From the NCBI GenBank assembly GCA_011317545.1, contig WUJK01000001.1:4135001-4199000 (forward strand): a stretch of 64,000 bases of DNA, written 5' to 3'. This DNA is from Coniella vitis (Eukaryota; Ascomycota; Sordariomycetes; Diaporthales; Schizoparmaceae). Below the pieces are notes generated by a model. It ran no database searches. It was not told the origin of the DNA and worked only from the letters and a program-made list of their open reading frames with translations. This document shows, piece by piece, positions 21,452 through 32,711 of this stretch; position 1 is the stretch's first letter; the number at the start of each line of letters is the position of its first letter. A program made the translations under genes and the position numbers.

Positions 21452-22518
21452 TCACCACTTGACAACCTTTTGTGGGAAGAACTCATCAATGAGATCAAGG
21501 TAGTATGGCTATAGGAATTGAAACACGAGCAAGTTAGCACAGTATTCCGCAGTTCAAGAAATGAATGAAAAATTGAGGGGAGAACAAGAGGGAAAAAAAA
21601 AAAAACAAGGCTCACCTTCAACTCCTCCAGGTCCGGAATCCCATCACTCTTACTGTACAAGTCATATGGGTTGAAAGCCTTGACCGCCTTCAACATCTCA
21701 TGATCCTTCTCACTCATCAAATCCCGATACGCGCCCTCCTTGTGCCAAGGGTAGAACGAGTGATAGCGAATCATGGCCAACGCCTCATCCGGCAACCTGC
21801 TCTGGTCCTTGACCACGTGGTACAAGTACTCATCGTGGCCCCAGCTCAACATGACATTATCCAAGCCGCAACCCGGTGCGTAGATCCCATACTTGGTGCT
21901 GTACACTGGGTCTTCCGTGTCGGGGTTACCCTCAAACGTCGAGCTTGACAGGATAATTCTCTCGTCAAACGCACACCCCACGGGGAACGTGTCCCCCACC
22001 ACCGCCCACTGCCCCTCGGCAGCCTCATCGTAAAAGTACATGAGCTTGCCCAGGTCGTGGATCAAGCCCGTCAGCTGCATCCACCGGGGCTTGCCATCCC
22101 GCCGAATCGCCTCGGCGCTCTGCAACAGATGCGCAATCTGGCCGAGTTCCGTGTCTGGGTCTGACTCGTCCACGAGCGTCTCGAGTTTCTCCATGGCCTC
22201 CCAGATTGTCAGCTCGACGCGTTGGCGTTGCGGCGAGTTGAAGCGTTCCCGCGCCGCGAGGTTATATGCGACGGTCTGCTTCTCATGCTGTTCCTTGTAA
22301 AAGTTCTTGACGCGGTCGCAGGCGTCTTCGTATTGGCGAAAGTTGGTCTTGTCCTTGTCTGTGTCGAACTGTGAGGCGTCGTCGTAGTTGCCCAGTTCGG
22401 CATTCATGGTTTGGCGGGCTTGGTCTTTGAGGACATTAACGGCGTCGATGCTGTCCGAGATGGCGTCCAGTTCGGCGCCGGACCGCATGTCGAGGTCTGC
22501 TGTTGCAGCTGGTGCCAT
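21452..22518 (-). CDS. myo-Inositol oxygenase
   Basis: Oxidises myo-inositol with O2 to D-glucuronate at a mixed-valent di-iron site, the first step of inositol catabolism. Two exons (22518-21616 and 21508-21452) join as LEELK-PYYLDLIDEFFPQ for 319 aa. The intron has donor GTGAGC and acceptor ATAG. The iron ligands of the HD-domain family are all visible: His130 (IAHLLQSAEAIR), His154-Asp155 (LIHDLGK), His228 (SWGHDEYLY), His253 (RYHSFYPWH) and Asp286 (FNPYDLYSK), with spacing close to the mouse enzyme. The N-terminal 55 residues are a variable extension. The downstream neighbour on the same strand order is a Zn2Cys6 regulator, and a sugar-type permease follows, suggesting a utilisation locus. 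Earlier unspliced reading ends in intron-encoded residues. Confidence 0.96.
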
Positions 22519-23650
22519 TGTGTGAATTTGAGGTGTAGTTGGCGGATGGAGACAAGGGAGAATAGCTCTAAGAGGAGTCTGAAGAATGAGAAGAGAGATT
22601 GAAAGGCGTGCAATGCGGGAAAGCAGAGGTGATGAAATGGGTATTCAAGAACTTGAGTTCCTTCAATAACACTTTGAAAACATGAGAATTGTTAAATACC
22701 CGAGACCAGGAGATATAATCTGAAAACATCTTGTCCACCTCGGGGTCCTTTCACCCTCGGCAACAAGTCGACAAGAGACACGGAGAAAATGTCCTCTTGT
22801 CTCTATACTTTCGTGCAGAACTACCATACGCAGATGTACTGTGTACAGCGATACCTTTGCGCTAATCAGGCACAAAAAGTCTCCAACCCAAAATCGATAT
22901 GGACCCAAGCCGCTGGATCCATCCAAGTGCAGCGTGCGGGGGGGACCCTTCCCCCTCAACATACTATGTACGTCTGAGCTGGCGAGTAGCCTTGAGCCGA
23001 TATCAAGTGGCATGGTTGTTGTTGGATGTTGTCGTATCCACGATCTGTCATGGTAAGTGGCCACGGGAGCCCGGGATATCGGATCTGCCACAGATCGTGC
23101 ATTGCCCCATGTAAAAGTAGACGTCAGACTTCGGCGGTTTTGACCATTTCTTGGCCGCTAAGCGACAGGGGTTTCTTCCAGGGTCCACCATGAGCGGGTT
23201 GCATTTCGCCAGAAATTCCTTCTTTGGGCGGCGCGCTGCAAAAGATGGTCAGAATCCGCGAGGCTGCTCCACACCCTTATTCCACGTTCCTGTCAGAAAC
23301 AGTAGTCCTGGGGCGCCGTTGATCCTCGCCCAAGCTTCCCCCCCCTCTCCAAGGCTTGTGTCATTTTCTGACTTTTTCTCTCTTCCACATCTGCGTTTTC
23401 GCGGGGTTTGCAGCATTGTTCAGGGTCTCTGCCTGGGCGTGACGTTTCTGGATTGCGCCGCACCCAGACGCCCAGACAATCATGCTGCTGGCATTCGCAG
23501 CAGCCATGTCACCCAGACTGGCTCGGTCTTGCTGGCCCGCTTCTTCTTCTGGGCCCTCAGCTCGGACGGCATAGTCCTGCATAGCACAGGCATGCCGCTT
23601 CACTACGAGTCGTCTACATGAGGAGATGGGCACCACACGACCTGGCATCG
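22519..23650. other. Intergenic, inositol oxygenase promoter and regulator 3' end
   Basis: 1.13 kb between two - strand genes. It contains TGTACTGTGTACA (about 22832-22844) and ATACTATGTACGT (22961-22973), members of the recurrent TAC motif. ORFs in 23151-23621 (+) show no domain. Confidence 0.5.
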
Positions 23651-26164
23651 CTAGCTTGGCGTGTCCTCGACCATGTCCCATGACTTCATCATTTGCTTCT
23701 GGACTGCCTCGGTGGGCCGAGCGTGCTCCTTTTCTGTCCGCTTCAGCAGACCAAGGCAGGCCTCTTGGTCTCTGCGATCCTGGAACTGGTCTCCGACTAT
23801 CAAGCGGTTAATGAACAAGGTTAGTGAGTTGGCATACTCTCATTGTTGCGCTTGGTCCCCAGGAAACATGTGGATCTTGACATGAAATGTCAAGGAGCTG
23901 ACAGTGTCAAGAAGGAGGAAAAGACTTACACGCAGCAATCGCCATGCAGGCTGTAAACAGGCTAGGCGGCGTCCATTGGTTGCACAGTCCGATACCACAC
24001 ATTCTCCTAACGAGGCTTCGGATTCGCTCCTGCAATTGCGGTGCGTTAGCAGAGATAGTCTTGTCGTCACTGCATGGATACCTACACTGATCCGCTTCGC
24101 CGCCTCCTTCCTCTGCGCTCCCATTCGCGGGATTTTGGGATCGAAGCTCACGAGGAATAGCTCAGCCAACAGGTGGTGCTGAATTCCGATTGCTAAAAAC
24201 AATGCAAGAGAGTCAGCAAATCAGCGCATCACAACGCTTACATCATGCCACCCGAGTGATTCGAGATGTGCATTCAAGGATCACGCATTGTCCCGACTCA
24301 CCGTGGCATGCGCTGTGATACCATATTTCTGGAAAGACTTCATCTTTCTCGGGGTCTGGTTCTCGGTGGTAGATGGGCGTAAAGCTGGGTGGAAGACTCT
24401 CGGTCCAGCGTTTATTGTACTCGTCCAGCTCATTCCACCACTCGATGCCCCCTGCGCGACCCAGTGTGCCTTGCGACCCGTCATCAAAGCAAAAGTTGAG
24501 CACATCGGCGCAGTGCACGACAGCCCTGTTTGCCCAGCCAAAGTCATCCGTGGACATGAGCGTTCGGTCGACGAGTGAATGCACCAGGTTGATGCGAACC
24601 GGTGTCTGAAACATGACTGCGTTGTATATCTGTTGCCTCAGGCCGACCCAGAACGCAGCACCGCTTAATGAACCCGGCATGAGGTAGCGGCTGCCATCGC
24701 CTCCAGTGCCGTGATGGACGAACGCCTTGATTCCGAGCAGATAACCGGTCGTGTCGACGCCAGAGGCCTTGACCTCCATTTCCTCCCAGACACGCAGAAT
24801 TATGGTCGCGGCGAAGAGGTTCTCGTCGGACATGGTGTGGTGCTCATGGTGAAGGATGGGAATCAAGACATTCAAGCACTCTTGATGGTACCGATCAGAG
24901 GCGTACGGATCGTATGAGCTTGTGTGGGCCAGGTGTTTTGCAGACAAGGCCAAAATGGCGTTCAAGAGCACTCTACATCGTCCTGCTCGGGATGGTACCA
25001 CGGTCTCAAAGGATTGGTGCATATCGCAGACATCAAGCTGCGAGGTGCAGTACAGTCAGCATGAAAAGCTGCTATTATCTCGCGACAAGGATGGGGGAGG
25101 GGATATCTCCAGACGTACCCAAATGGACAGTTTCTGGACATAGTGACGGAACAGCATGGCTTCTTCACGGGTCTTTAGCGGCCATGCCTCCTGATCACTG
25201 TATATCTTGGCTTGCATGGCCTGAATCGCTGGATCGTCCACCGCCGCTCCATATGACATTGTCACAGGCAGCGTAGCCGACATGGGTTCAGCAACCGCCA
25301 GGTCCTGGAAAGATGGAAGATCTCTGCCTGGCGAAATGACATGGTCGTCATGGGGAATGAAACGGTCTGTTGGAGAGAATTGACGCACAAATCCAAGGGC
25401 CAATTCTGGAGGAGTTGGATATGGCGGCACTGCGACAGCATCGCTAGCATCTGCAGCGACAGTGTCCACTGTCTTGATGGTATTCGAGCTCTCGGAATGC
25501 GAGTCCGGCCAGTCGTCGCGAAAAAAGCCCAGGGATTGCTCTTCGACATCTCCAGAAGCGACAGCGGTTTCGTCGATGAATTTCACTATGAAACTAGTGA
25601 GTCTTGTGTGTGTGTGTGTGCGAGTACACCAACCAGAAAGCTGTAGGCTACCCGACTTACGTCTTTTGGGAGCCCTCATCCATCTCTGGTCCTTGGAAAA
25701 TGAACCTGGCACCGGCAATGGTCAGCACACAGCACAATGGCTTGCCAGAAGCACAGCGTGAACCCGTGACATACTGTTCTTGATTCGGAACTTGTATCCT
25801 CGGGTGCACTCTCTGTTGTGGGTCACACAGCGCCCACAAACCGGAGTTACCCGGTCACCTGGCGACGAGACTTGCAGTCAGCCAATCTTGTGTGCTCTCA
25901 AGTCCCATCCGATCAAGCACTCGATATCAGCCACAACACTCACACTTTAGGTGCTGATCACGGCAGCTCTGGCTATAGATAAATGGCGAGACACGCAACT
26001 GTCAGCACACTCCTACGATACTCGACAGGGCCTTCCGATCATCAGTTAGATAAGACTGGGCGGACAAAGACCTGGATCTGGTCTTACCATCCGATTGGCG
26101 CAACGTGGGCCTCAGGCCTAGACTGTACCGGCGTCTTGTCCTTGGGCGAGGACGGAGAGGTCAT
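23651..26164 (-). CDS. Zn2Cys6 transcription factor with Fungal_trans_2-type domain, nine exons
   Basis: Exons, all in phase: 26164-26088, 25972-25944, 25858-25775, 25705-25661, 25585-25119, 25037-24302, 24192-24086, 24029-23930 and 23796-23651; product 596 aa. The binuclear cluster is perfect: Cys26, 29, 36, 43, 46 and 53 (GCQSCRDQHLKCDRVTPVCG, RCVTHNREC), spacing C-x2-C-x6-C-x6-C-x2-C-x6-C. It is split by two introns around a 29-nt exon. The following basic stretch (WMRAPKRLKFIDET) leads to a disordered link. The long regulatory domain (VLLNAILALSAKHLAHTS to the C-terminus) has the HILL/SLVRRMCGIGL and MAIAAFGDQF blocks of the Fungal_trans_2 group. Such proteins bind CGG-type sites and activate local metabolic genes. 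Neighbours (inositol oxygenase on one side, permease divergent on the other) make those the natural targets, by inference. Confidence 0.9.
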
Positions 26165-27832
26165 CGATACTGGAGAGCCACAATGCTGGGGCCGCGCAAG
26201 ACTAGGCCGGGCAAAAAAAGAACGAGTGGTAATTGGTCAGCAAAGCCCCCCAGCCAGGCGGAGACCGGGCTTGCGCTGGCAGGGCAGACGGGAGATAACG
26301 TCAGGCCGAGCAGCAACTCACGTGCCCAGATTTGCAACCAAAGGAGCAGGATTGGAGTGGATCTCGGCAACAGAGAGCTAGACAAGAGTGCTGACGACGC
26401 TTTCTCGGACACAGCAAGCCCACTTGGCGGAGAAGGGGAAGGCAAGGGAAGGCAAAAGAAGGCGAGAGGATTCGAGAACAAGACCCAAAACGGCACAAAG
26501 TTTCCAAGAGGCCCAGGCTGGGACGAGCAGCGGCTTAAGAAGAATGGGCAAGAATCGGCGACAAGTCAACTTGGAGAAAGAGAGGGGCACACAGTCAACC
26601 TGGCTGGATCGGATCTGGGGAAGGGAGACGGGGGGGAGAGGAACGAGCGCAAAAAGCTGGAGAAGAAAAGCTGGAGAAGGGCCCAAGCCAGTGCTCTTTC
26701 CCCCAGGATTTGCGAGGTCGGTTGACGATGGGCATTTGGGTTCTGCTTGGTCCACAGACGCAGTTGCCCCGCACTAACGGCAACCATATCACAAGCGAGA
26801 CCAGCTCTAACCGGTTTGCCCATAGCGCCCCACTACGCCCGCACCGCAGTGCGTATTCACCTAGCCCAAGAAACCGGACACCTGGGACCCAAGACCACGC
26901 GATTCGTCTCGTCCCGCCCCCCATTCGATTTGTCTCGACTCGCCGCAACTTGCTGCTTCTAACCAGCCGTCTCTACGCCAGTACCTCGCAGCCTGCCATG
27001 GGTTGGCCTGCCACGTTGCAGGGCCAGTCTGGGGAACAAACGCGGGGGACGCCTTGGCAGGTGCTCTGGAGGCGCGGGCGTGAGGGCATGACACCTGCTC
27101 CACTGACTCGCCAGCGCCCGCAGTCCTGGAAGGCTGGCGGTGGGGCCTCGACCACCTGGCAATTGCCCAATCAGCGCAGCCCCAACCAAGCCCAGCGCAC
27201 TGGGCACAATGCGGGGCAGTAGCAGGCAGTACAGTGCTTCTCGCAGTTTCTGCCGCCTGCCTGCCGGTACACGCTGCTAGAAGCATCTGCCGCTAAACTG
27301 ACCCGCCTGAATGAAGCAGAAACCAGCACCAGCAGAGTCCACCAGCAGCCGCGATTGCAATGGCCCAAACCCAACAACGAGAAAAGCCCCAGCAGCCGGG
27401 TTGCGCATATAAAGAGCCATTGTCCTCTCTGTCGATCTGGACCTCCGATCACGAGCCCTTCAACACACTCTCTGCACCGACAGGACACTGCTGCATGCAG
27501 AGCGCATTTCTTGCCGTCTTCAACTCGTGGCTTTCGCGTCCCGTTGGCGGTCCCGAGGTTCCGCTAAAAAGCAGGGGATCCGCAACAACTCCATCGAGCC
27601 ACGCTATTCGGTGTTAGGCGCGCAATTTCCTGAGCAAAAAGCCTTGCAACCTTCACCGCCCGCCGACCACCTTCTTGCCTCTGTTGCGACTGCTTACCTC
27701 CTCCAACCTTTGTCCACGGCTGCTGTCGCTTGTGCTCGTGGTAAAACGCCAGTTCTAGCGAATTGCCCAAGAGGCTCAACCTTTGTGCCACCTCTGTCTT
27801 CGCGCCCCCCGCCCCCCCTCTTCTTACGAACC
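26165..27832. promoter_or_regulatory. Long divergent promoter, Zn2Cys6 regulator / permease
   Basis: 1.67 kb between divergent start codons. A TATAAA lies at about 27408-27413, some 420 bp before the permease ATG, and the final 300 bp are C/T-rich leader. The frame upstream of the permease is open for about 100 codons but has no ATG before 27833. Several ORFs at 26105-27222 have no domain and overlap on opposite strands; I treat them as chance. Confidence 0.5.
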
Positions 27833-29625
27833 ATGTCCAAAACGCTCGAGGATGTCATCTCCCACGAGGAGCCGGCGCACGTCACCGACCAAGAGAAGGA
27901 TGCTGCGGGTCTCGGCGACTATGGCGCCAACAATGACAAGATTCTCGCCTTTGCCAAGTCGGCGACCGACAAGGAGCAAAAGATGACGCTGGCTCAGGGC
28001 ATCAAGACATACCCCAAGGCCATCTTTTGGAGCATGCTCATCTCGACGTGCATTGTCATGGAAGGCTACGACGTGTGCCTTATCAACAATTTCTACGCCT
28101 TCTCGCAGTTCAACAAAAAGTACGGCACCCAGCTCGCCGACGGCAGCTACCAGATTTCGGCGGCCTGGCAGTCGGGCCTCAGCAACGGTGCCAACATTGG
28201 CGAGCTGATTGGTCTGCTCATCAACGGCTTTGTTTCGGAGCGCTTCGGCTACAGGTGGACCGTCATCATTTGCCTCGGCCTCATTGCATGCTGGACTGCC
28301 CTCTTCTTCACTGCCCAGAATGTTCAGACTCTGCTTGCGGCAGAGATCCTGTGCGGTATCCCCTGGGGTGTCTTCCAGACCCTGACCATCACATACGCAT
28401 CCGAGGTTTGCCCCGTCTCGATGCGCGGCTACTTGACCACCTATGTCAACTTTTGCTGGGGGCTTGGCCAAGAGATTGGCATTGGCGTTATCATGGCCAT
28501 GCTGAAGCGCGACGATGAGTGGGCCTACCGCATCCCCTACGCCCTGCAGTGGATGTGGCCGTTGCCCCTTGCCATTGGCATTTACTTTGCTCCCGAGTCG
28601 CCCTGGTGGCTGGTCCGCAAGGGCCGCACCGAGGACGCCAAAAAGTCCCTACTGCGCCTGACGAGCCAGCACCAAGAGTCTGACTTTGACGCCGAAGAGA
28701 CTGTCGCCATGATGGTTCACACCACTGCGCTGGAAGAAAAGACAACCAGCGGCGCAAGCTACTGGGACTGCTTCAAAGGCCACGACTTCCGCCGCACCGA
28801 GATTGTCTGCATGGTCTGGGCTATTCAGAACCTGTCTGGCAACTCCTTTTCCAACTACTCCACCTACTTCCTTGAGCAAGCTGGCCTCAGCGAGCAGTCG
28901 TCGTATGGCTTCGCGCTGGGCCAGTACGGAATGAACATGGTGGGCGTCTTTGGCGCTTGGTTCCTCATGACACTGGGTATCGGCCGCCGCTCGTTGTACC
29001 TCTACGGCCTCTGCGGTCTGTGCACCATGCTCTTCATTCTGGGCTTCCTTGGCCTGGTACCCGAGGCACACAAGGAACAAGCTTCGATCGCCACCGGTTC
29101 CATCATGCTTGGGTGGGCTTTGTGCTACCAGCTGACTGTCGGCACCGTGTGCTACTCGTTGGTTGCCGAGATCTCGTCTCGTCGCCTGCAAATTAAGACG
29201 GTTGTCTTGGGTCGCGTGCTGTACATTATTGTCGGCATTATCTGCAGTGTCCTCACCCCGTATATGCTGAACCCCACCGCGTGGGACTGGAGCAACTTTG
29301 CAGGATTCTTCTGGGTAAGTCACTACCAAGTCCTTTTTTCTGCTCACATTCGGGCCAATCAAATGACTAACCGAGCCTTTTCCCACAGGGCGGTATTTGC
29401 TTCCTCTGTATCATCTACACCTATTTCCGCGTCCCAGAGCCCACGGGCCGCACATTTGCCGAACTCGACCTGCTCTTTGAACAAGGCGTCCCGGCGCGCA
29501 AGTTTGCTACTGCCAAGGTCGATGCTTTTGAAGGCAGCATTGCGGGCAGCGTCATGGACAGGTACAAGAACGATCTCGACGCCAAGCACCTCGAGAGAAT
29601 GAGCCAAGGTAGTCTACAATCGTGA
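27833..29625 (+). CDS. MFS alpha-glucoside / maltose-type permease
   Basis: Proton-coupled sugar porter of the plasma membrane. Two exons (27833-29314 and 29389-29625) join as FAGFFW-GGICFLCIIYTYF for 572 aa; intron donor GTAAGT, acceptor CACAG. Sugar-porter signatures are present: NGFVSERFGYRW after TM2, WAYRIPYALQWMWPLPLAIG with PESPWWLVRKGR after TM6, and VPEPTGRTFAELDLLFE after TM12. The N-terminal 60 residues are cytosolic. GYDVCLINNFYAFSQFNKKYG in TM1 is typical of the MAL31/alpha-glucoside transporter group rather than hexose or inositol porters. It is divergently transcribed from the Zn2Cys6 gene and 5 kb from inositol oxygenase. Substrate by homology is an alpha-glucoside; other sugars or polyols cannot be excluded. 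Confidence 0.93.
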
Positions 29626-30590
29626 CTCTCGAGGTTGATGCGGGCCTCGGCTTAAGGGGGTCATGGCATTATTGTTGTTATTATTACTGTTGTATTTGGC
29701 AGCTTTGTTTTGGTTGCAGATCTTGTTTGAACGATTTTCCTATTGAGCCATTGCGCCCTTGCGCCGCGACGAATGTTGGATGTATACCTTGCTGGCAACG
29801 GCCAGTCTAGCATGAGCACCAGGAGTATCATGATGAGTTTTATGTCAATATAATGAATATATATGGAAATGACATGGCAGAGCACGGCAGCCGCGCGGGG
29901 ATCATCATCTTGTGCCTCTTCGCGAAGGCACCCGTGAATCCTGGTCCCATTTCAAACTTTGCGTGGTGTCAAGTGCTTGCTGCTCAGCCATGTGAGAGCC
30001 TCGATTTCCACATTTTCTTCGCCAGGTTCTTGTTTTGAACACGCGTAATACTATGTACATACCCAGGCCAAGTGGATATATATATATGTAGCTGTGCATC
30101 AGTCACATGCGTCGTGGGGTCACACTTACATATGCAAGTGATTCGGTCAGCTTATTAAGCGCACGTCTTGGACTTCTCCAAATCGTCTCGCCGTCTCCAC
30201 AGTCAACATCACCAAAATCATATGAGGAGAAAGTCCTTCTCCAATTTTTCCTGCGCAGGTTACTTCCTCTGACCAGCTAGTCGGCCCCGGTATAATGGCA
30301 CCGACGACGCGAGTCCACAGTTCCTGGATCTCGTCCTCTCCGCACCAGAGAGACTTGTTTTCATTGGCGGATCAAATATTCACAGACCAAAGGTCATCAC
30401 CAAGTGGCCGGCAGGAGGTAGGTTGGAAGGAGGACCCAGGTTGGGATGTGTTTACTATAAAAGAGGGTCGTGTCCTTGTCCCGGTGGGTGGTCAGTGGTC
30501 ACGACAGGATACAGTCACTTCTTTCGAGACAGAGGAAAACGAGGTTGAGACATTGGTGTTGCCTGGGTATTTATCTTTACCGGCGTGATC
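29626..30590. other. Intergenic
   Basis: 965 bp between two + strand genes. It holds an AATACTATGTACAT motif (30047-30060) followed by a TATATATATA run (about 30077-30087). No coding signal. Confidence 0.5.
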
Positions 30591-32711
30591 ATGAGTGGGC
30601 TCCCTGTGGCGAGCAGGCTTTGGGCTGTTGTTACGGCTCTTTTGGCTTGTCATGCTGTCCTCGTTGCACCGGTGGCTGGCAATACCAACACCTCGACCAA
30701 GACTCTGTCTGCAGGTATATACTTGTCTTTTCTTTTTTTCTCCTTGTTTTCTTTTTTGCTTCCCTCTTGGACTCAGATACAGTCTTTTCATGCCCTTCAC
30801 TGCCACTTCTTATTCGCCTTGTGTCTATTAGACACGGCATCTTCTTTCTGAGTCTTGTCGTCTATAACCACAAAAGCTCACAGAATGACACATTTCCAGC
30901 TGCCCAAAGTCTATTCGACTACTCCATGCAAGTCCAGGACCTGCGCTTCGACGACTACTACAAATACATCCTCTACCAGCAGACTGCGGGCGAGCTCAAC
31001 ACGCGGTTCACGGCCTGGTACGCCGCGGGGCTGCTGCAGCGGAACCAAGGCAATGATGTGGAAAATGCCAAAGCGGCGATTGAGAATGTGTGAGTTACTG
31101 GACTTCATGATGATGAGCAAAAGAGGAATTGAGACTGATGGCCACGTGAGGGCGTAGACTGCGAAGCCAGCTGACCACGGAATACGATTCTGCTTGGTAT
31201 GGGACTTACAAGATTACTCTGGATAACCCTGTGCCGACGGGCAATTCATCATATTGGCCGCCCGAGATATATGTGAGTTGGATTGTGTACGCTGTGCTTT
31301 GACAGGACGGAGACGAATCTGCAATACTCACCCTCTTGAAACTTTAGACGACCTATGATCCCAACTGGAGAGAATTCGTCGGGTGAGCACACTTGGTCTG
31401 CTCTTCATGACATCTCTCTCCCCCAGCAAGCATTCACCCTACTCACTGATCTCTAACAACGCCTCATCTCCCAGCACCCAACTCGTCCAAATCGTAGAGC
31501 TCTTCCCAGACCTCCTCGGCCGCGCCCTGGTAGCCCGCATCGAGGACGCCCTCGAGACAGCCGCCGTCGGCGAGATGCGCCGCAACGGCACCTACCCACC
31601 CGACGACAACCTCATCCTCGCCTACTCAAACCCAGGCCTCATGCGGGCCTTGACCGTCGGCTGGATCGGCGCGCGCCGCCACAACTCGACCTTGATCAAC
31701 TTTGCCAACACCCAGGGCGAAGCCCTCCTCGCGCTGTTCACGGCAAACCACTCCAACACGCTCGGCGAGTACAATGCCCCGACTTACTACGGCATGGACG
31801 TGTGGGCGCTCGCCGCCAACATCGCCTATGGGCCTGCGAATGCAACCATGACGGCCAACGCGAGGTACATCCTCACGCAGCTCTGGGAGGATATCGCGGC
31901 GCATTACAACCCGTATCTGCGCAATCTCGTCGGGCCGTATGATCGCGCGTACACGCGCGACATGACAATGCACTCTGCTGTGCTCTCGCTGTGGTGGTGG
32001 GGCCTGTATGGCAGGGAGTATGGCGGCCAAGCACCGCTAGGCGACCCAGATTTGCTCTATGATCTATCACAGGGCGCGGCGCTCTCGCTGCTCATGGATA
32101 CCGTGCAGGCGTGCTGCATCTCGAGCCAGACGGCCGCGTTGCTAACCGCCACCAGCACCAATGGCCAAGAGACGCTCCTCAACAAAACGGTCCGCGAGTC
32201 CCTGTCTACAGACGTTCTCCGCGGGGCGACTTCGTGGATCGCGCCAGGAGGAGAGGTCATGATTGGCGCGGAGGCTGTTGCCGAGACGGTCAACCGCGGG
32301 GTGCAGTTTGTGCCCGCGATTGTGCACTGGGCGTCGGACCCGCTGCGCACGCCGACGCCCTATGTGGGCTTCTTTTCGTTGTATCCTTCTGCGTCGACGG
32401 TCGAGGCCATCGCTGGGCCCAGCGAATTGGTGGTGCGCTATCCAAATACGACTCAGGACGGGACGGATATCTTCACGTTTGCCGTGAGCGGGATTCCGCC
32501 TTCGTGGACGCTGGAGGGCAAGGTAATTGCGGGATTGGAGGAGTTGCCTTGTTTAGCTGTCAATGTTTCCGCTGAGGGGCTGGAGAAGTTGCCTGTTGTT
32601 GCTGAGACGGCGATGCTGGAGGATCATTACTATTACAACGTGTCGTATCTTGTTCCCGCTGGGTTTGAGGGTGTGCCTGAGCTGAGGTTGGGGATCGAGT
32701 ATACTTGTTGA
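30591..32711 (+). CDS. Secreted glycoprotein of unknown function, possible alpha/alpha-barrel
   Basis: Five exons: 30591-30714, 30900-31089, 31158-31272, 31348-31382 (35 nt) and 31475-32711, joining to 566 aa with all phases kept. The N-terminus has a signal peptide (about residues 1-30, LWAVVTALLACHAVLVAPVAG). About ten N-x-S/T sequons (NTS, NSS, NGT, NHS, NAT, NKT, NTT, NVS) fit a secreted glycoprotein. Helical, Trp/Tyr-rich segments recur (YILYQQTAGELNTRFTAWYA, GMDVWALAANIAYG, MTMHSAVLSLWWWGLYGREYG), as in alpha/alpha-toroid folds. The C-terminal third looks beta-rich. I do not recognise the family and assign no reaction. The start is the second in-frame Met-like codon; the one before it is GTG. 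Confidence 0.78.

Noticed and set aside
26105..27222. Several overlapping ORFs upstream of the permease
   Set aside because: They lie on both strands with no domain, no splice support and composition of promoter DNA; part of the region is exon 1 of the - strand regulator.
27527..27832. N-terminal extension of the permease by about 100 codons
   Set aside because: The frame is open but has no ATG before 27833, and the extension is unlike sugar-porter N-termini.
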